From positions 62,001 to 126,000 of the forward strand of contig RCSZ01000019.1 in assembly GCA_014898425.1 (NCBI GenBank): 64,000 nt of DNA, read 5' to 3'. Both the position numbers and the translations under genes were made by a program. Positions 37,831 through 48,405 of the stretch are shown here, one piece after another. The stretch is from Botryotinia globosa (Eukaryota > Ascomycota > Leotiomycetes > Helotiales > Sclerotiniaceae). The first letter of the stretch is position 1; each line of letters begins with the position of its first letter. Under the pieces are notes generated by a model, which was not told the origin of the DNA, ran no database searches, and was given only the letters and a program-made list of their open reading frames with translations.

Positions 37831-38166
37831 CTTGGTTATACCGGACTGAGATTTTCGATTGATTAAATCCGGTATATTCAAGATTCCAATATAAAAAATA
37901 ATAATCTAAATTTTTTAATCTGATTTTAATTCCAAATTTTAATATTTTCAAAAATATATATATAATTAAAACAAATCATATTAATCAAAAAAAATAGTTT
38001 ATTTAATTAAATTTATTATTAAAATTTATATTAGATTTATGAAAAAAGTATTCGGTATATTAATATATTCAAAAAATCTGATATTATTATATAAAAAGTA
38101 TTCAAATAAGGAAATTATTCTAATATATCTAAGATTCCAGTATATCCCAGTCCAATATAGCCAAGT
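37831..38166. mobile_element. AT-rich MITE-like element (family B)
   Basis: The 336-bp AT-rich segment starts ACTTGGTTATACCGGACTG. Its end, reverse complemented, reads ACTTGGCTATATTGGACTG. Over the first 22 bases the two termini differ at four positions, all transitions. The interior has no ORF. The terminal sequence is unrelated to the element at 33089-33516, so this is a second family. I see no convincing target-site duplication. Confidence 0.6.
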
Positions 38167-38801
38167 TTTTCTGTATATTCGTATACAGCTATTTGTAAAT
38201 TGTCTGTAAATTATATGCGCACTACTTACGAATAACCTGTTCAGATCAGATCCACGCTCAGATCACTTTTAGGCTCCAAAATAATTTGGGAATAACTTCA
38301 AATTCAATTGAAAGTATGGGAATGCGAATAATTCTCAAATAATCTGCAGGGCATGTAGAATCTCTGGTAAGTAACTCGTGGGTTGGTTTACCTGCAGTTT
38401 ACCCCTTCGCTACAGATAATTGTTGTGCTGCCTATTTACAAAATTGTAAGTTGAGCTTGGCTGGCGTCAAAAACACGTCTCAAGATATTGACGCCTAGCG
38501 TCAAAGGCCAGATACACAGCGTCAAGCACAACCAACATTTGGCAAAGGAACGCTGTGGATATACTGACGCTGCAGTATGTGAGATGCCTGGAATGGGAAT
38601 ACGGGTTGTCTCGATAGAGGAAGGAAGAATAGAATCTATAAGAGCTGCAAGATTCTCCTCTACTTTTCCCTTCCAGTTCAGTATCATCAATAAGCATCAC
38701 TTCGCTCTACTTATCACATCATCAATAACAATACCATTAACGATTTCTGCTTCTCGTTAAACTATAAAACACGATTCCCACATTCCCAAAGCCCAATCAA
38801 A
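38167..38801. promoter_or_regulatory. Upstream region of the small secreted protein gene
   Basis: About 0.6 kb separates the family B element from the start codon. A TATA-like CTATAAAAC lies at about 38761-38769. The short frames on the minus strand show no recognisable features. Confidence 0.35.
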
Positions 38802-39210
38802 ATGCATTTCTCCACTCTCGTCACCCTTACCCTCTCCGTCTTCAGCGCCCAGACGATTGCAAAGAATTGCAAGAGTGGTCTTGACTACTGTGGCGGAGAT
38901 TTGCTCACTATCGGTACGATTACGTTTCTTCTCCCTCTCTTCCTCTGCTTCTCGTCCCCTCCCCTCCCCTCTCCTGTCCTCTCCCGTCCCCATTAAAACA
39001 CCCAACCCACTAACACAAACCCCAGGCGATTACAAAGACACCATCATGCAAATACTCCAAAGTACCGACGGCCTCACAGCCGACGATGATCACATTTTCG
39101 GCGGGCTCTTCACATGCGCTGAAGGTGGTTTGCTGAAACATGCCGAGTACTGCAACAAAGGCTGTTGGTTGGCTGGAAGTGACAGTCCATATAGTGATAG
39201 ATGTTACTAG
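38802..39210 (+). CDS. Small secreted cysteine-rich protein (candidate effector)
   Basis: Exons 38802-38913 and 39026-39210 encode 98 residues. The N-terminal 20 residues (MHFSTLVTLTLSVFSAQTIA) form a classic signal peptide. The mature chain is about 78 residues with six cysteines, none adjacent, and ends in ...SDRCY. The intron (112 nt, GTACGA donor) joins in phase 1. Small size, secretion signal and an even cysteine number fit fungal apoplastic effectors or antimicrobial/host-interaction proteins. I recognise no named family. Upstream is an AT-rich MITE-like element and downstream over 1 kb without genes, a common setting for such genes. Confidence 0.75.
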
Positions 39211-40349
39211 TGGGGTGGGAATGTTTGATGCGAATTCTTGAATAAAATTTTAGCATCGGGGGATGAGGTTCCAGGAGGCAGGTGGGAGGTTTGAGGAAGG
39301 AAAGACCATGGGGCATGGAGGAGGGAGAAGGGGAGAATATTTGTGCTTTTTTTTTGCTTGTTATTTTCATACTATGTATCATGATAGAACTCACACACTC
39401 GTTTAGCTCGTTTGGGGGAGGCGGGGTCAGACACTCGTCTGTATCGATTGCGCTGTTATTACTATTACCTTTGCTTTAAGTTAGAATTAGACCGTAAAGT
39501 TAGGGATGAATTATCATTCAAATTCATCACTCCCCTTTCGGAACAAACAACTATCCTACACATGGGATAATACTTTCTAGATTGAAGATTGCGTGAACAA
39601 CAATTGCTGTAAATACAAGGATCTATTCCAACAACGTTCCCAATTTAAACCCAGACAAAGGTATTAGAGAAACGTATTTCACTGATAATCTAGGGAGCAG
39701 CATCAATACTAACCGAAGCATAATCTCGCCATCATCACCGACAGATTGATTATGAAACTCGCACAGTGTTGACTTTCCCTCTTATTGCGTCTCCCACAGA
39801 TAGGTGCAAACCTACAAGCGATGAGCTGTAGAGACGCGAGGACTTTGATAATGTCGATTTGACAGAAATTGAGAAATATCTGTGACCACTTTAAGAAGGC
39901 TTTGTCGTTTTGTGCAGACAATCTTAAACACTGCGACCCTCTACTAAAGACAATCACTAATGATCAGAAGTTGGTAGCACTGAGATCCGTGGAAAACAAG
40001 GGTATAAGCTCACACTTACAGTAAATTCACTGAAGTAGGGCTAACCTTGTTCACCGATGAGAGATTTTGACAAGATCTCGGTGTCATAATCTATGGACGA
40101 CTAATACACAAAACTTAATAATATTGATCATCGCTAAAGCCGTTCATTTAATTCATCTCATAGCATATTCATACATATGACCCCAATGTTCATCCCTGAG
40201 ACCTATCTTCAACCAGATCTATAACTCCTCAGACTCCTATTTTGCAATGCTTTCCTCCAAACACGGTCAAAGGTTCTCTCGAAGTAAAGGGGTATATGCA
40301 GAAAGCTCGCTCGCTTTCATTCACGACTAATAATGCTTCCACCCTATCG
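39211..40349. other. Intergenic, 1.1 kb
   Basis: It lies between the convergent secreted-protein gene and TRS85. No gene or repeat is recognised. Confidence 0.45.
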
Positions 40350-42722
40350 TTATTCTTGTTCAAAATCGTTACTCGTAACAATTTTATTTTTCTCTTCCGC
40401 TTCTAATATTGTTCCATGCAAGGGCGCCGATTCGAGACTTGCAATGGGAGGCGGTGCTACTCCGCCCAGGAGACTTCTTCGATGTGGACGGGAATTGAAG
40501 ACTTCGCTTTCTTCTCCCATGGTTGTCTCTATCATATCATCGTCTGGCATGATCGTTGCTTGCGATTCCGTGATCGGATATAAAGTATTTTCGATCTGAG
40601 TCTCAAGACCTTGAACAAATTCATTTGCTTCCGCAAAATGCAACAAACTATCTTTATTTGCCAATGTAGCATACTTTGCCCGAGCATCATCTAGACTCTT
40701 TTTCGATTGATGAGGCTTCTCTAGGCTGAGCCATCCTTCGGCGGCCATGATACTCCACATGGCAGATTTTCTTGTTCTACTACCCCAGAGACCAACTCCG
40801 TGTCCCTTCTTCGTACCATAACAGACCGCAACACGCTCCTTGAATAATGAGTCGCCAACTGCACCCACAATCTTGTGTTCAAGGAGTCTCGCACCCCATC
40901 TTGCTGCATCGCCGGTTGCCGAGCCGCCTCTGACCCTAAGAAGTTCCATTCCCAAGGTCAAGCAGCGCAGGGCTCCATAAGGGGCACTGCATCGTGTCAT
41001 ATACGAGTATGACGATGTTTCAAGCATCATATCGATGGTTTCGGTACGTGTTTTGGCGCTGATAGAATGAGGCATCATGAGGGTACTAACAGCAGCCATT
41101 TCATTGGCCGCCGCATGATATTTCCATGCTTTATCATTAGTGAAATCCGACCGTAACAGATCATAAATTTGCTGGGCCAATTTCCAATCTCGAAGCATAA
41201 ACGAGTAATCTGCGAGCTTTCGCATCAATGCTTCCGGTGAATCCGGTCGGTAAAAACCCTGCAATGCGTCATAATTACTACCTGATCCTACGGAATTCGA
41301 TGAATTACTTCGTGAGCTGGAACCAAATGCTCCAGGCCATTTTATAGTTTTCGATAAGCTCATGAATCTACCACTTATGCCTCTTCGCCGTGAAGCAACC
41401 TGGTCGTTCCAAGTCGCTACACACCTCTCCATTGACGGAACAACAGATTGAGTAACCATCTCGCGAATAAATGTTTTGATGGCAGTAGTATCGGATTCAT
41501 ATATACAAGGAAATGAGTCTTCGGGGTCTTCCTGAGACTCCCGCGCCTGTATTTCGGCCATTTCCTCTGATGCAGCTATCCATTCACACCGTGGGAGTTG
41601 TACACTATCATCATCTGTTGCCACGCATTGACTGCTTCGAAGCCTTAAGAGATGACAATGAAGCCCAAAATGGCGTTTCATTTGTTCAAATAATGTGATA
41701 GATTTTGTAATATCATCTCGTTCTTCGTCATGTACCAGAACATAATAGCGAAGATAATCATCATTGACCCATAGTGGCAACCGCTTTTCTCCGCGACTTG
41801 ATTCTTCGTATAGCCTCCTTAAAGCTTCAATCGGATTCTTGTTACGTGAACTTATGGCGATAATACATGCCACTGGATGTGAGAAAGTTTCGTGCGGGGC
41901 TAGAGGTATTCCTGAAAGTAACCTTCGTAGATAAAGAGTATAAAACGGCGATGTTGCCCCTGAAATCTTAGAACTATCCTTCAGGTTCAAAAAATCTTCT
42001 GCGCTGACACCAGGAAATTCTTCAGCATTCGTTAAATGACGATCAACAAGTCGCTCAATTTGAGGAATATCTCCTCCAGTTCTCAGGCGCTGAGCAGCTA
42101 TTGAATCTGGTACAGGTTTGTTGCCATTCGGTGACAGGACTTTTCCCTCTCCACTCCTTCGCGACCCAGGTATCCCATCCGGTATTTCGAGCCCATCCCC
42201 CAATTGAACAAAGCGTACTCCAAAATCGTCATACGTCCGGCCAGCCCCTATACTATCTCGTACATTCACTTTTCCTTGTATTTTCTCCCCAAATGGCCTT
42301 ATTAACTCCCAAAGTCCTCCCTTGAACCCTTTGTCTTGCACAAGCTCATGTGTATCGATAGATGTGTGTACCGCAATATGTGGAACAAATCCGGATAAAA
42401 TTAAATTTCGAGGATCGTCTTTCCTATCCGATGGTAAGAGATGGCTTTCAGAAAGCGTACTACCACCAAATACAGATCCTGCGATTCGCGAAGGTGTCGA
42501 TGATCCGCCGGTCGGGGAAACTGGTCTTGAACCGGAAGGCGTTGTCGTTGACGCGAACAGTGACTGTACTGAGGCATTCGACGCTCTGTACGGCAGTGAA
42601 GCTACAGATGAGGTCATTGATTGCGAATCTGCAGAAATTCTTGTCTTGGGCCTCCTCAGCGGCGTAGGACTCGTCACCGGTTCGGGGGGACTGAAAGGAG
42701 ATGCATGATTCGAAGGTGTCAT
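40350..42722 (-). CDS. TRS85: TRAPP complex subunit Trs85 (TRAPPC8-like)
   Basis: A single exon of 790 codons with ATG at 42722. The Ser/Pro-rich N-terminus is followed by family-typical segments: NLILSGFVPHIAVHTSIDTHEL, GLWELIRPFGEKIQGKVNVRDS, FVQLGDG, LPLWVNDDYLRYYVLVHDEE, FEQMKRHFGLHCHLLRLRSS, VVPSMERCVATWNDQVASRRRG and ADYSFMLRDWKLAQQIYDLLRSDF. Trs85 defines TRAPPIII, the exchange factor complex for Ypt1/Rab1 in autophagy, the Cvt pathway and ER-Golgi traffic. The absence of introns across 2.4 kb is notable beside its intron-bearing neighbours. Divergent from the CCA-adding enzyme gene. Confidence 0.9.
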   Translation of the reverse strand: MTPSNHASPFSPPEPVTSPTPLRRPKTRISADSQSMTSSVASLPYRASNASVQSLFASTTTPSGSRPVSPTGGSSTPSRIAGSVFGGSTLSESHLLPSDRKDDPRNLILSGFVPHIAVHTSIDTHELVQDKGFKGGLWELIRPFGEKIQGKVNVRDSIGAGRTYDDFGVRFVQLGDGLEIPDGIPGSRRSGEGKVLSPNGNKPVPDSIAAQRLRTGGDIPQIERLVDRHLTNAEEFPGVSAEDFLNLKDSSKISGATSPFYTLYLRRLLSGIPLAPHETFSHPVACIIAISSRNKNPIEALRRLYEESSRGEKRLPLWVNDDYLRYYVLVHDEERDDITKSITLFEQMKRHFGLHCHLLRLRSSQCVATDDDSVQLPRCEWIAASEEMAEIQARESQEDPEDSFPCIYESDTTAIKTFIREMVTQSVVPSMERCVATWNDQVASRRRGISGRFMSLSKTIKWPGAFGSSSRSNSSNSVGSGSNYDALQGFYRPDSPEALMRKLADYSFMLRDWKLAQQIYDLLRSDFTNDKAWKYHAAANEMAAVSTLMMPHSISAKTRTETIDMMLETSSYSYMTRCSAPYGALRCLTLGMELLRVRGGSATGDAARWGARLLEHKIVGAVGDSLFKERVAVCYGTKKGHGVGLWGSRTRKSAMWSIMAAEGWLSLEKPHQSKKSLDDARAKYATLANKDSLLHFAEANEFVQGLETQIENTLYPITESQATIMPDDDMIETTMGEESEVFNSRPHRRSLLGGVAPPPIASLESAPLHGTILEAEEKNKIVTSNDFEQE

Positions 42723-43219
42723 GAAGACCGAGGGGTCCGCAGCCGGAAGAAAACAATATTCGCACTAATTTCAATGACCCTAAATAATCCCACAATCATG
42801 CGCCGAATCAATCAAAGGTAGACTGCAGCAGCGATCGTTCATCCAGACGTGGCCTTGTGTATTACTCGAACGTCGATCCGTCTGAGATGGTCTATGTTGG
42901 AATTGTAATAAATCGACATGAGCATGAAATATACAAGAGGGGTTTATGGACTTTTGTCGTATAACTTCCTTTAAAAAATCCCTTGTTTTTTGTACTTTGT
43001 ATACGTTGTATAAGTTACCATCGCGGGAACAACTACACACTTGATGATGGCCTTGCGCTAAGAATAATCCAGCATCACCAGAATGCTTGATATCACGTGA
43101 TTTGAATGTCAATTTCGATTTTGCGCCGTACTTTCTTTTATGTGTTGTTTGTGGATTCAGCAGTGAAACTAAATTACAGCTCAACTAATCTTTAAAAGCT
43201 ATCCGGTCACCCCCATGCT
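42723..43219. promoter_or_regulatory. Shared upstream region of TRS85 and CCA1
   Basis: 497 bp separate the two divergent start codons. The frame at 42780-43184 (-) has no recognisable motif and is probably spurious. No operator is recognised. Confidence 0.4.
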
Positions 43220-45069
43220 ATGATTACATATTGGAAATCTTTTGTACAGAGCTGTGGAGTCATAAAAGTGAGATCTATTCTAAGAGTCGCCATCACCCAA
43301 CGACAAATATTTGAATACTTTTCCATGAAACGAAAACACAACGAAGAAGAGATTTCTTTCGCAAAAAGACTACGAGGAACGACTATGGCTACCGCTACTG
43401 TTACATTGACTCCTCGAGAAAGCCAACTTCGAAATCTTTTGCTTGATGTAGCGAATTTCATCAATGGGTCAAAGGATATTGAGAAGAAAGTCGAGTTGAG
43501 ATGGGCAGGAGGATGGGTTCGGGACAAGCTGCTTGGGATCCAAAGTCATGATATTGACATAGCAATCAATGTCATGACTGGGCAGAATTTCGGTTTGAAG
43601 ATGCGGGAATATTTGGAAGATGCAGAAAACCTCGAGAAACATGGACTGGAAGCTAAAGATGTCAAAAAACTATACAAAATTGCTGCGAATCCAGAGAAGT
43701 CCAAACAGTTGGAAACTGCAACTACAAACATCTTTCAGTTCGATGTGGATTTTGTGAACTTACGCAAGGAGACCTACGCCGAAGATAGTCGCAATCCTGA
43801 AATGGAATTCGGCAGTGCAGAAGAGGATGCACTCAGACGGGATGCTACGATCAATGCTCTATTCTATAATCTTCACGCAGATATCCTAGAAGATTTCACT
43901 GGAGGACTTGCGGATATGAAGGCCAAACTCATCAAAACACCGCTTGAACCATACACTACTTTCAAGGATGATCCGTTACGGGTTTTGAGATTAATCAGAT
44001 TTGCTAGTCGACTAGATTTCAAAATAGATCCAGAGGCGGAAAATTGTATGAGTAATCCGACTATCATGGAAGCTCTGAAACTTAAGATCAGTCGAGAGAG
44101 AGTTGGGGTTGAAGTGGAGAAAATGTTAAAAGGTAAGCAAGCTGTCGTTCAGATAATTCTATGATATCTCAGTTCATTTCTTACCAATTTCAGGAAATAA
44201 CCCATGGCAATCTCTAAACTATTTTGATCGGCTTGGTATTTATTCAACAATATTCACGGATCCTACAGCACATGAGGTCCTAATGCCAGATACATCGAGC
44301 TGGAAAATAGTGTACGATTGCTTAAAGGAGATGACATTGAATGAAACACCAGATTCTATTTACAAATCGCTAGTGAGATCAGATGACGCCAAATACCTTG
44401 CCTGGATTCTCGCCGCTTTGACACCATGGACGGCCATCCCACCAGCACAAGCAGCAAAACCAGGAGGGAAGATACCTCCGCCATATGGAGCTTTGGTTGC
44501 TCGAGAAGGACTAAAAGCGGAAAGTAAATTGTGCAATATGGTTGCCGGTGCATTTAAGCAATACGCCGAGATCACTGAGCTCAAGGATGCGATCAAAAGA
44601 AATGACCCTTATATTCACGAACGAGATACAGTTGGAATGATGATTAGGAAGTGGGAATCACATGGTGGGCAATGGAAATTACAAGCCTTATTTGCATTGC
44701 TCGTGGAGTCTTTGAAGCTAAAAAGTGCTGAAGGTATGGTTGATGTCCACACGTTTTGATCATTGGAAGCCTTGTGTGTCATACAATTAATACTAAGTTT
44801 CTCTAGGATATCAATCGCTATTTTATGAATGGCAAAAGTTCATTGACCACCTCAAAGATCTTGATGTAATGGAGGCACCGGCAATCCGAGGGATAGTAGA
44901 TGGAAAGATTCTGTCAAAGGCACTGGGTGTCAAGCCTGGCATATGGATGGCGCCGGCACTGAATGTATGCATGGAGTGGCAGTTGAGAAATCCTGATTCG
45001 ACAGATAAGGAAGCTGCGATTGAGGAAGTTAGGAAGCGAAAAGAGGAGTTAAATATACCCCCAAAATAG
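43220..45069 (+). CDS. CCA1: tRNA CCA-adding nucleotidyltransferase
   Basis: Exons 43220-44132, 44194-44733 and 44807-45069 give 571 residues. The class II poly(A)/CCA head is clear: RWAGGWVRDKLLGIQSHDID with the catalytic Asp pair, then FGSAEEDALRRDATINALFYN, LEDFTGGLADMKAKLIKTP, and DDPLRVLRLIRFASRLDF. The body and tail follow, for example LGIYSTIF, and end near a Lys/Glu-rich C-terminus. The enzyme adds or repairs the 3' CCA of tRNAs in cytoplasm, nucleus and mitochondria. The first ATG (43220) yields about 35 residues rich in Arg/Lys and hydrophobics without acidic residues, a likely mitochondrial presequence. In-frame ATGs at 43325 and 43385 could give cytosolic/nuclear forms, as in yeast CCA1. 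Confidence 0.93.
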
Positions 45070-46276
45070 TGATTAAATGAAGTAGGACAGCGATTTATCT
45101 ATCACAAGTTACATCGGTGAAATCCTATTAATATTCGCAGCTGCGCTCCACTCACCTGTGCTATCGGATTCTACGTACTATCGCAAGTAGGCAGTCTGTC
45201 TAGCGTAGATCATCACTCACCATCTGGTTTAGCATGAAATCAATCTCCGACTTCAAACTGTCGTCACGAGCTCATATTCTCTGATCCAGTCCCGGTAGAT
45301 CGTGCTAAAAAGTCGTTTGCTTGACATCCCCAATATTTATCATAATGCGTCCCTCTGATTCTGTTCTATCACCATTCGCAATCGAGCCATTTGACCCATG
45401 ATAACGGTATCTTCAGCTTCCATCCTCACTCTCATGACCATCACTGCCTTTTGCAATTGGCAATTCATGATCCTACATTTTGGCATCCATCTGCGAAAGA
45501 CATTGTCCTCTTTCTGCCGTTCATAGCTGCAACTTACGCTATTTTATTTGGTCCCGGATAGTAAGAACAAATCCGACGTGAGATCTTCCCTCCACCGCTC
45601 AATGGATATCCTTATAGTATACTCTGTAATCAAAATGCCAGTTGGCAGTAGTACTGAGTCGGGACAACCGATTTGCGCCCCAACATTTGACCCCGATTTT
45701 TAGCATCAATAGCTTGCAATAGTTCTTCTCCAAAAAGAGCCAAACTACGTCCCAACAGCTGCACGAGTTAAAGAAGATCCACTGGATTCGGTATCTTTTG
45801 CATTGTTGTATGCTTCGGTGTTTGGTGATGCTCTATAGTGGAAATACTTGCCAGTTTCTGGGAGTCCAATTCCAACAATGCTATTCAGAAGCAACAAGAT
45901 TGAATTTTAAATATGCCTTCGGGTTTCTCGCTCTGAGATTGTTATAATTTCCCTTTCCAGAATCGATATTAACATTTCAATATACAACAAGTGCCTGATC
46001 CCTTCGAGTTGTAAGTCTGCTGCTAGTCCACACGTTACTCTCAGCCTCACCTCCTTAAATTAGCATATTCTGCCCATAAGAAATTCTTCAAATGGAGACC
46101 ATCTCAATCGTGAGAGCCCTGGATTGCAAAACGAAACCAAAAATATCGAGAAGTGCCACGAGTACTTTCTTCTTGAGCATTTACTTTGTCTCTAGCCATC
46201 CACTTCGATTCTCCGCACAAAGCCCCTCGCACTGGTCTGGTAGTCTGATTGTATCCTATGGAAACACATAATGAAA
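45070..46276. other. Intergenic, 1.2 kb
   Basis: There is no open frame of note on either strand and nothing repetitive. No gene is supported. Confidence 0.45.
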
Positions 46277-48405
46277 ATGCAAAATGAAGCCAACATCGTC
46301 TTCTGTTCCGATATACCCATGGAAGTTTGGGACATGATAGGACAATATTCTAGCAAGCTCTCTCTCTATTCTCTTGTTAGAGTATCGCGCAGCTTCAAGA
46401 CTATATTTTCGCCGATTCATTACGAAATTCAGTCATACTATCGAGGTGTTGGGTCGCGAGATATCTAATGTAGTTCCGTCCTTCGTTCCTTTAATCAAGA
46501 ACTTGGAAGTTCTTATTGACATTAGACGGGAAATGTTACCCACATTCAAACAAACTAGCCTGGATTGTGTTTAGTTGATTGTACAATATCTGAACAATGC
46601 GAAGGAACTCCAATCTTTCAGGTGAAATAAGATATTAACTATTATATGTACAGTCCTCATATTAATGCATTATCTAGGTTGGTTAACAACAGCCGTTTGT
46701 CCATATTTGAGATGGGGGCGGATAAGGTTATGGAGAATGACAACATCACGTGTGGCGCCTTGATCCTAGAGAATGCGACATTATTACGTCGTCTCAAAGA
46801 CATTCGAAGCCTTAAGAAGATTTACTTTCGAAGTGCCGCTCTAGCTATCCGGGAAGCTGCTCAGGCTCCGCATATGTGCCTTTTCAAAGTGAGCGGATTT
46901 ATCAACTTGACCAGTCTAGAGCTTTACGCTCTCCATGGTGATCATTACAGTATCATTAGAGATCTGATAGAGATTTTACGCACATCGCCTGCTCTACAGA
47001 TACTAGGTTTAGGTCTGAATGGAGAACGGATTCCTGATACCCAAGCTTTTCGACATAAAGAGGGAACCAGAGATTTTCTCACAGAGCTATGTCGACTTTA
47101 CAAAGAAGAGCCAGAGACTTCGCCGTTATGTCTGAGAGAGCTCAAACTCGGATGTAGTATGGTTCCCTGGTTTAGCATGTCGCAGAATAATACTCAGTGT
47201 CTGAGTAGTCTAGTCAATACCGAATGACTTCAAGAACTACAACTTTTTAACGCAGAAGATGAAGACACTTTCTACGAGGAGATAAATATGGATTATCAGA
47301 GCATTAATAATTGTCCAAAACTCCGAAAGCTTTGGGTCAATAGGATATCAAATGAGCTAGCTAGTCACTTGGCTAATGACGCAAAGCAACTCAGTGACTG
47401 AGCTGATCATGACAGACTACCAACCACAGTGGCGCTTTGAAGAAACTACAGAAGAACCAATCAACAAGATCAGGCTACCAGAAACAACATCTTTACTATA
47501 TCTCCGTGAGGATGCAGATGTAGCAGATCACAACCAATTTTTATATAATGCATGCGATACCTGGGAGGTGTCAAGACCCTTCACTTCAATTGCGTCGCGC
47601 CACATGGCAGTTGGTTCTCACTATCTTACCGACCTTTCGGCTTCGATTGACTTTGAAATACAATGGGTAAGTGAAGCGATTGAGCCAATTCCGTGCCTCC
47701 AAATATTTGTCATTACGCGGAAGAACTTTGGAATACAAAGATTTCAACACTCTGGGCTGAGCTCAAGCTTTCAATTTTCGGAAGCTACACAACATTGAGG
47801 CTGAATTTAGTGACTTGAGCCATTTGATTCAACCATGTTATCCGAATCTTTCAAATTATCCGATATGCAAATCATCCGAATCATTCGAACGAAATCAAAA
47901 TTTGGAAGCTTCTCTTCGTCAGGCTGCTATATGTACTTTTAAATAATTGCATAATAATGGCGTATTGTCTTTGATCAGGATGAAATGTTTTTCTTTAGGC
48001 GTATCATTCAGAAGCTAAGCTACTATCCTAGGACACGTTTAAGTGCAAAATACTTAATGTTCCATCGTTGACTCGACTCTCGTTACAAAGTAGGAGAACC
48101 AGATCCCGCGCATGGCCGTCGGCACAAGCGTCCCGCTGGCCTTACGTTAGAAGACCTCGAGATATTGCGTATCGATATGCCCACATACTCGCTGGAGAAT
48201 CGAATTCTCTAAGGTATATCGAAATTGGTGAATGGGCTTGGAGGATAAAACGCAGACCACTTTTACTTGAAGAGCTGGATGATGACGAAAAGGAAGGAAT
48301 ATATCTGTTCAACTTACCGGAACTAATATCCGAATCTGCTTTAGGAGGTCGGAGGAATAACTTTGACCTTGAAAGCAACAGTTTTCCTGATCTATTGAGT
48401 CGATA
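46277..48405 (+). pseudogene. F-box/leucine-rich protein pseudogene
   Basis: An F-box-like start (IPMEVWDMIGQYSSKLSLYSLVRVSRSFKTIFSPIH, quoted in part: VRVSRSFKTIFSP) is followed by leucine-rich segments such as NLTSLELYALHG and LRELKLGCSM. A C-terminal SLRYIEIGEWAWRI block ends at 48405. The reading frame is lost repeatedly: a shift at about 46430-46470, TAG at 46572-46574, TGA at 47225-47227 in the middle of LVNTE-LQELQLF, a shift near 47395 and another near 47755. A 32-nt intron-like gap (46623-46654) keeps phase between two pieces. The TGA would be CGA before a C-to-T change. Between 47810 and 48067 even the fragments fade. It would have been an SCF substrate receptor if functional. Confidence 0.6.
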
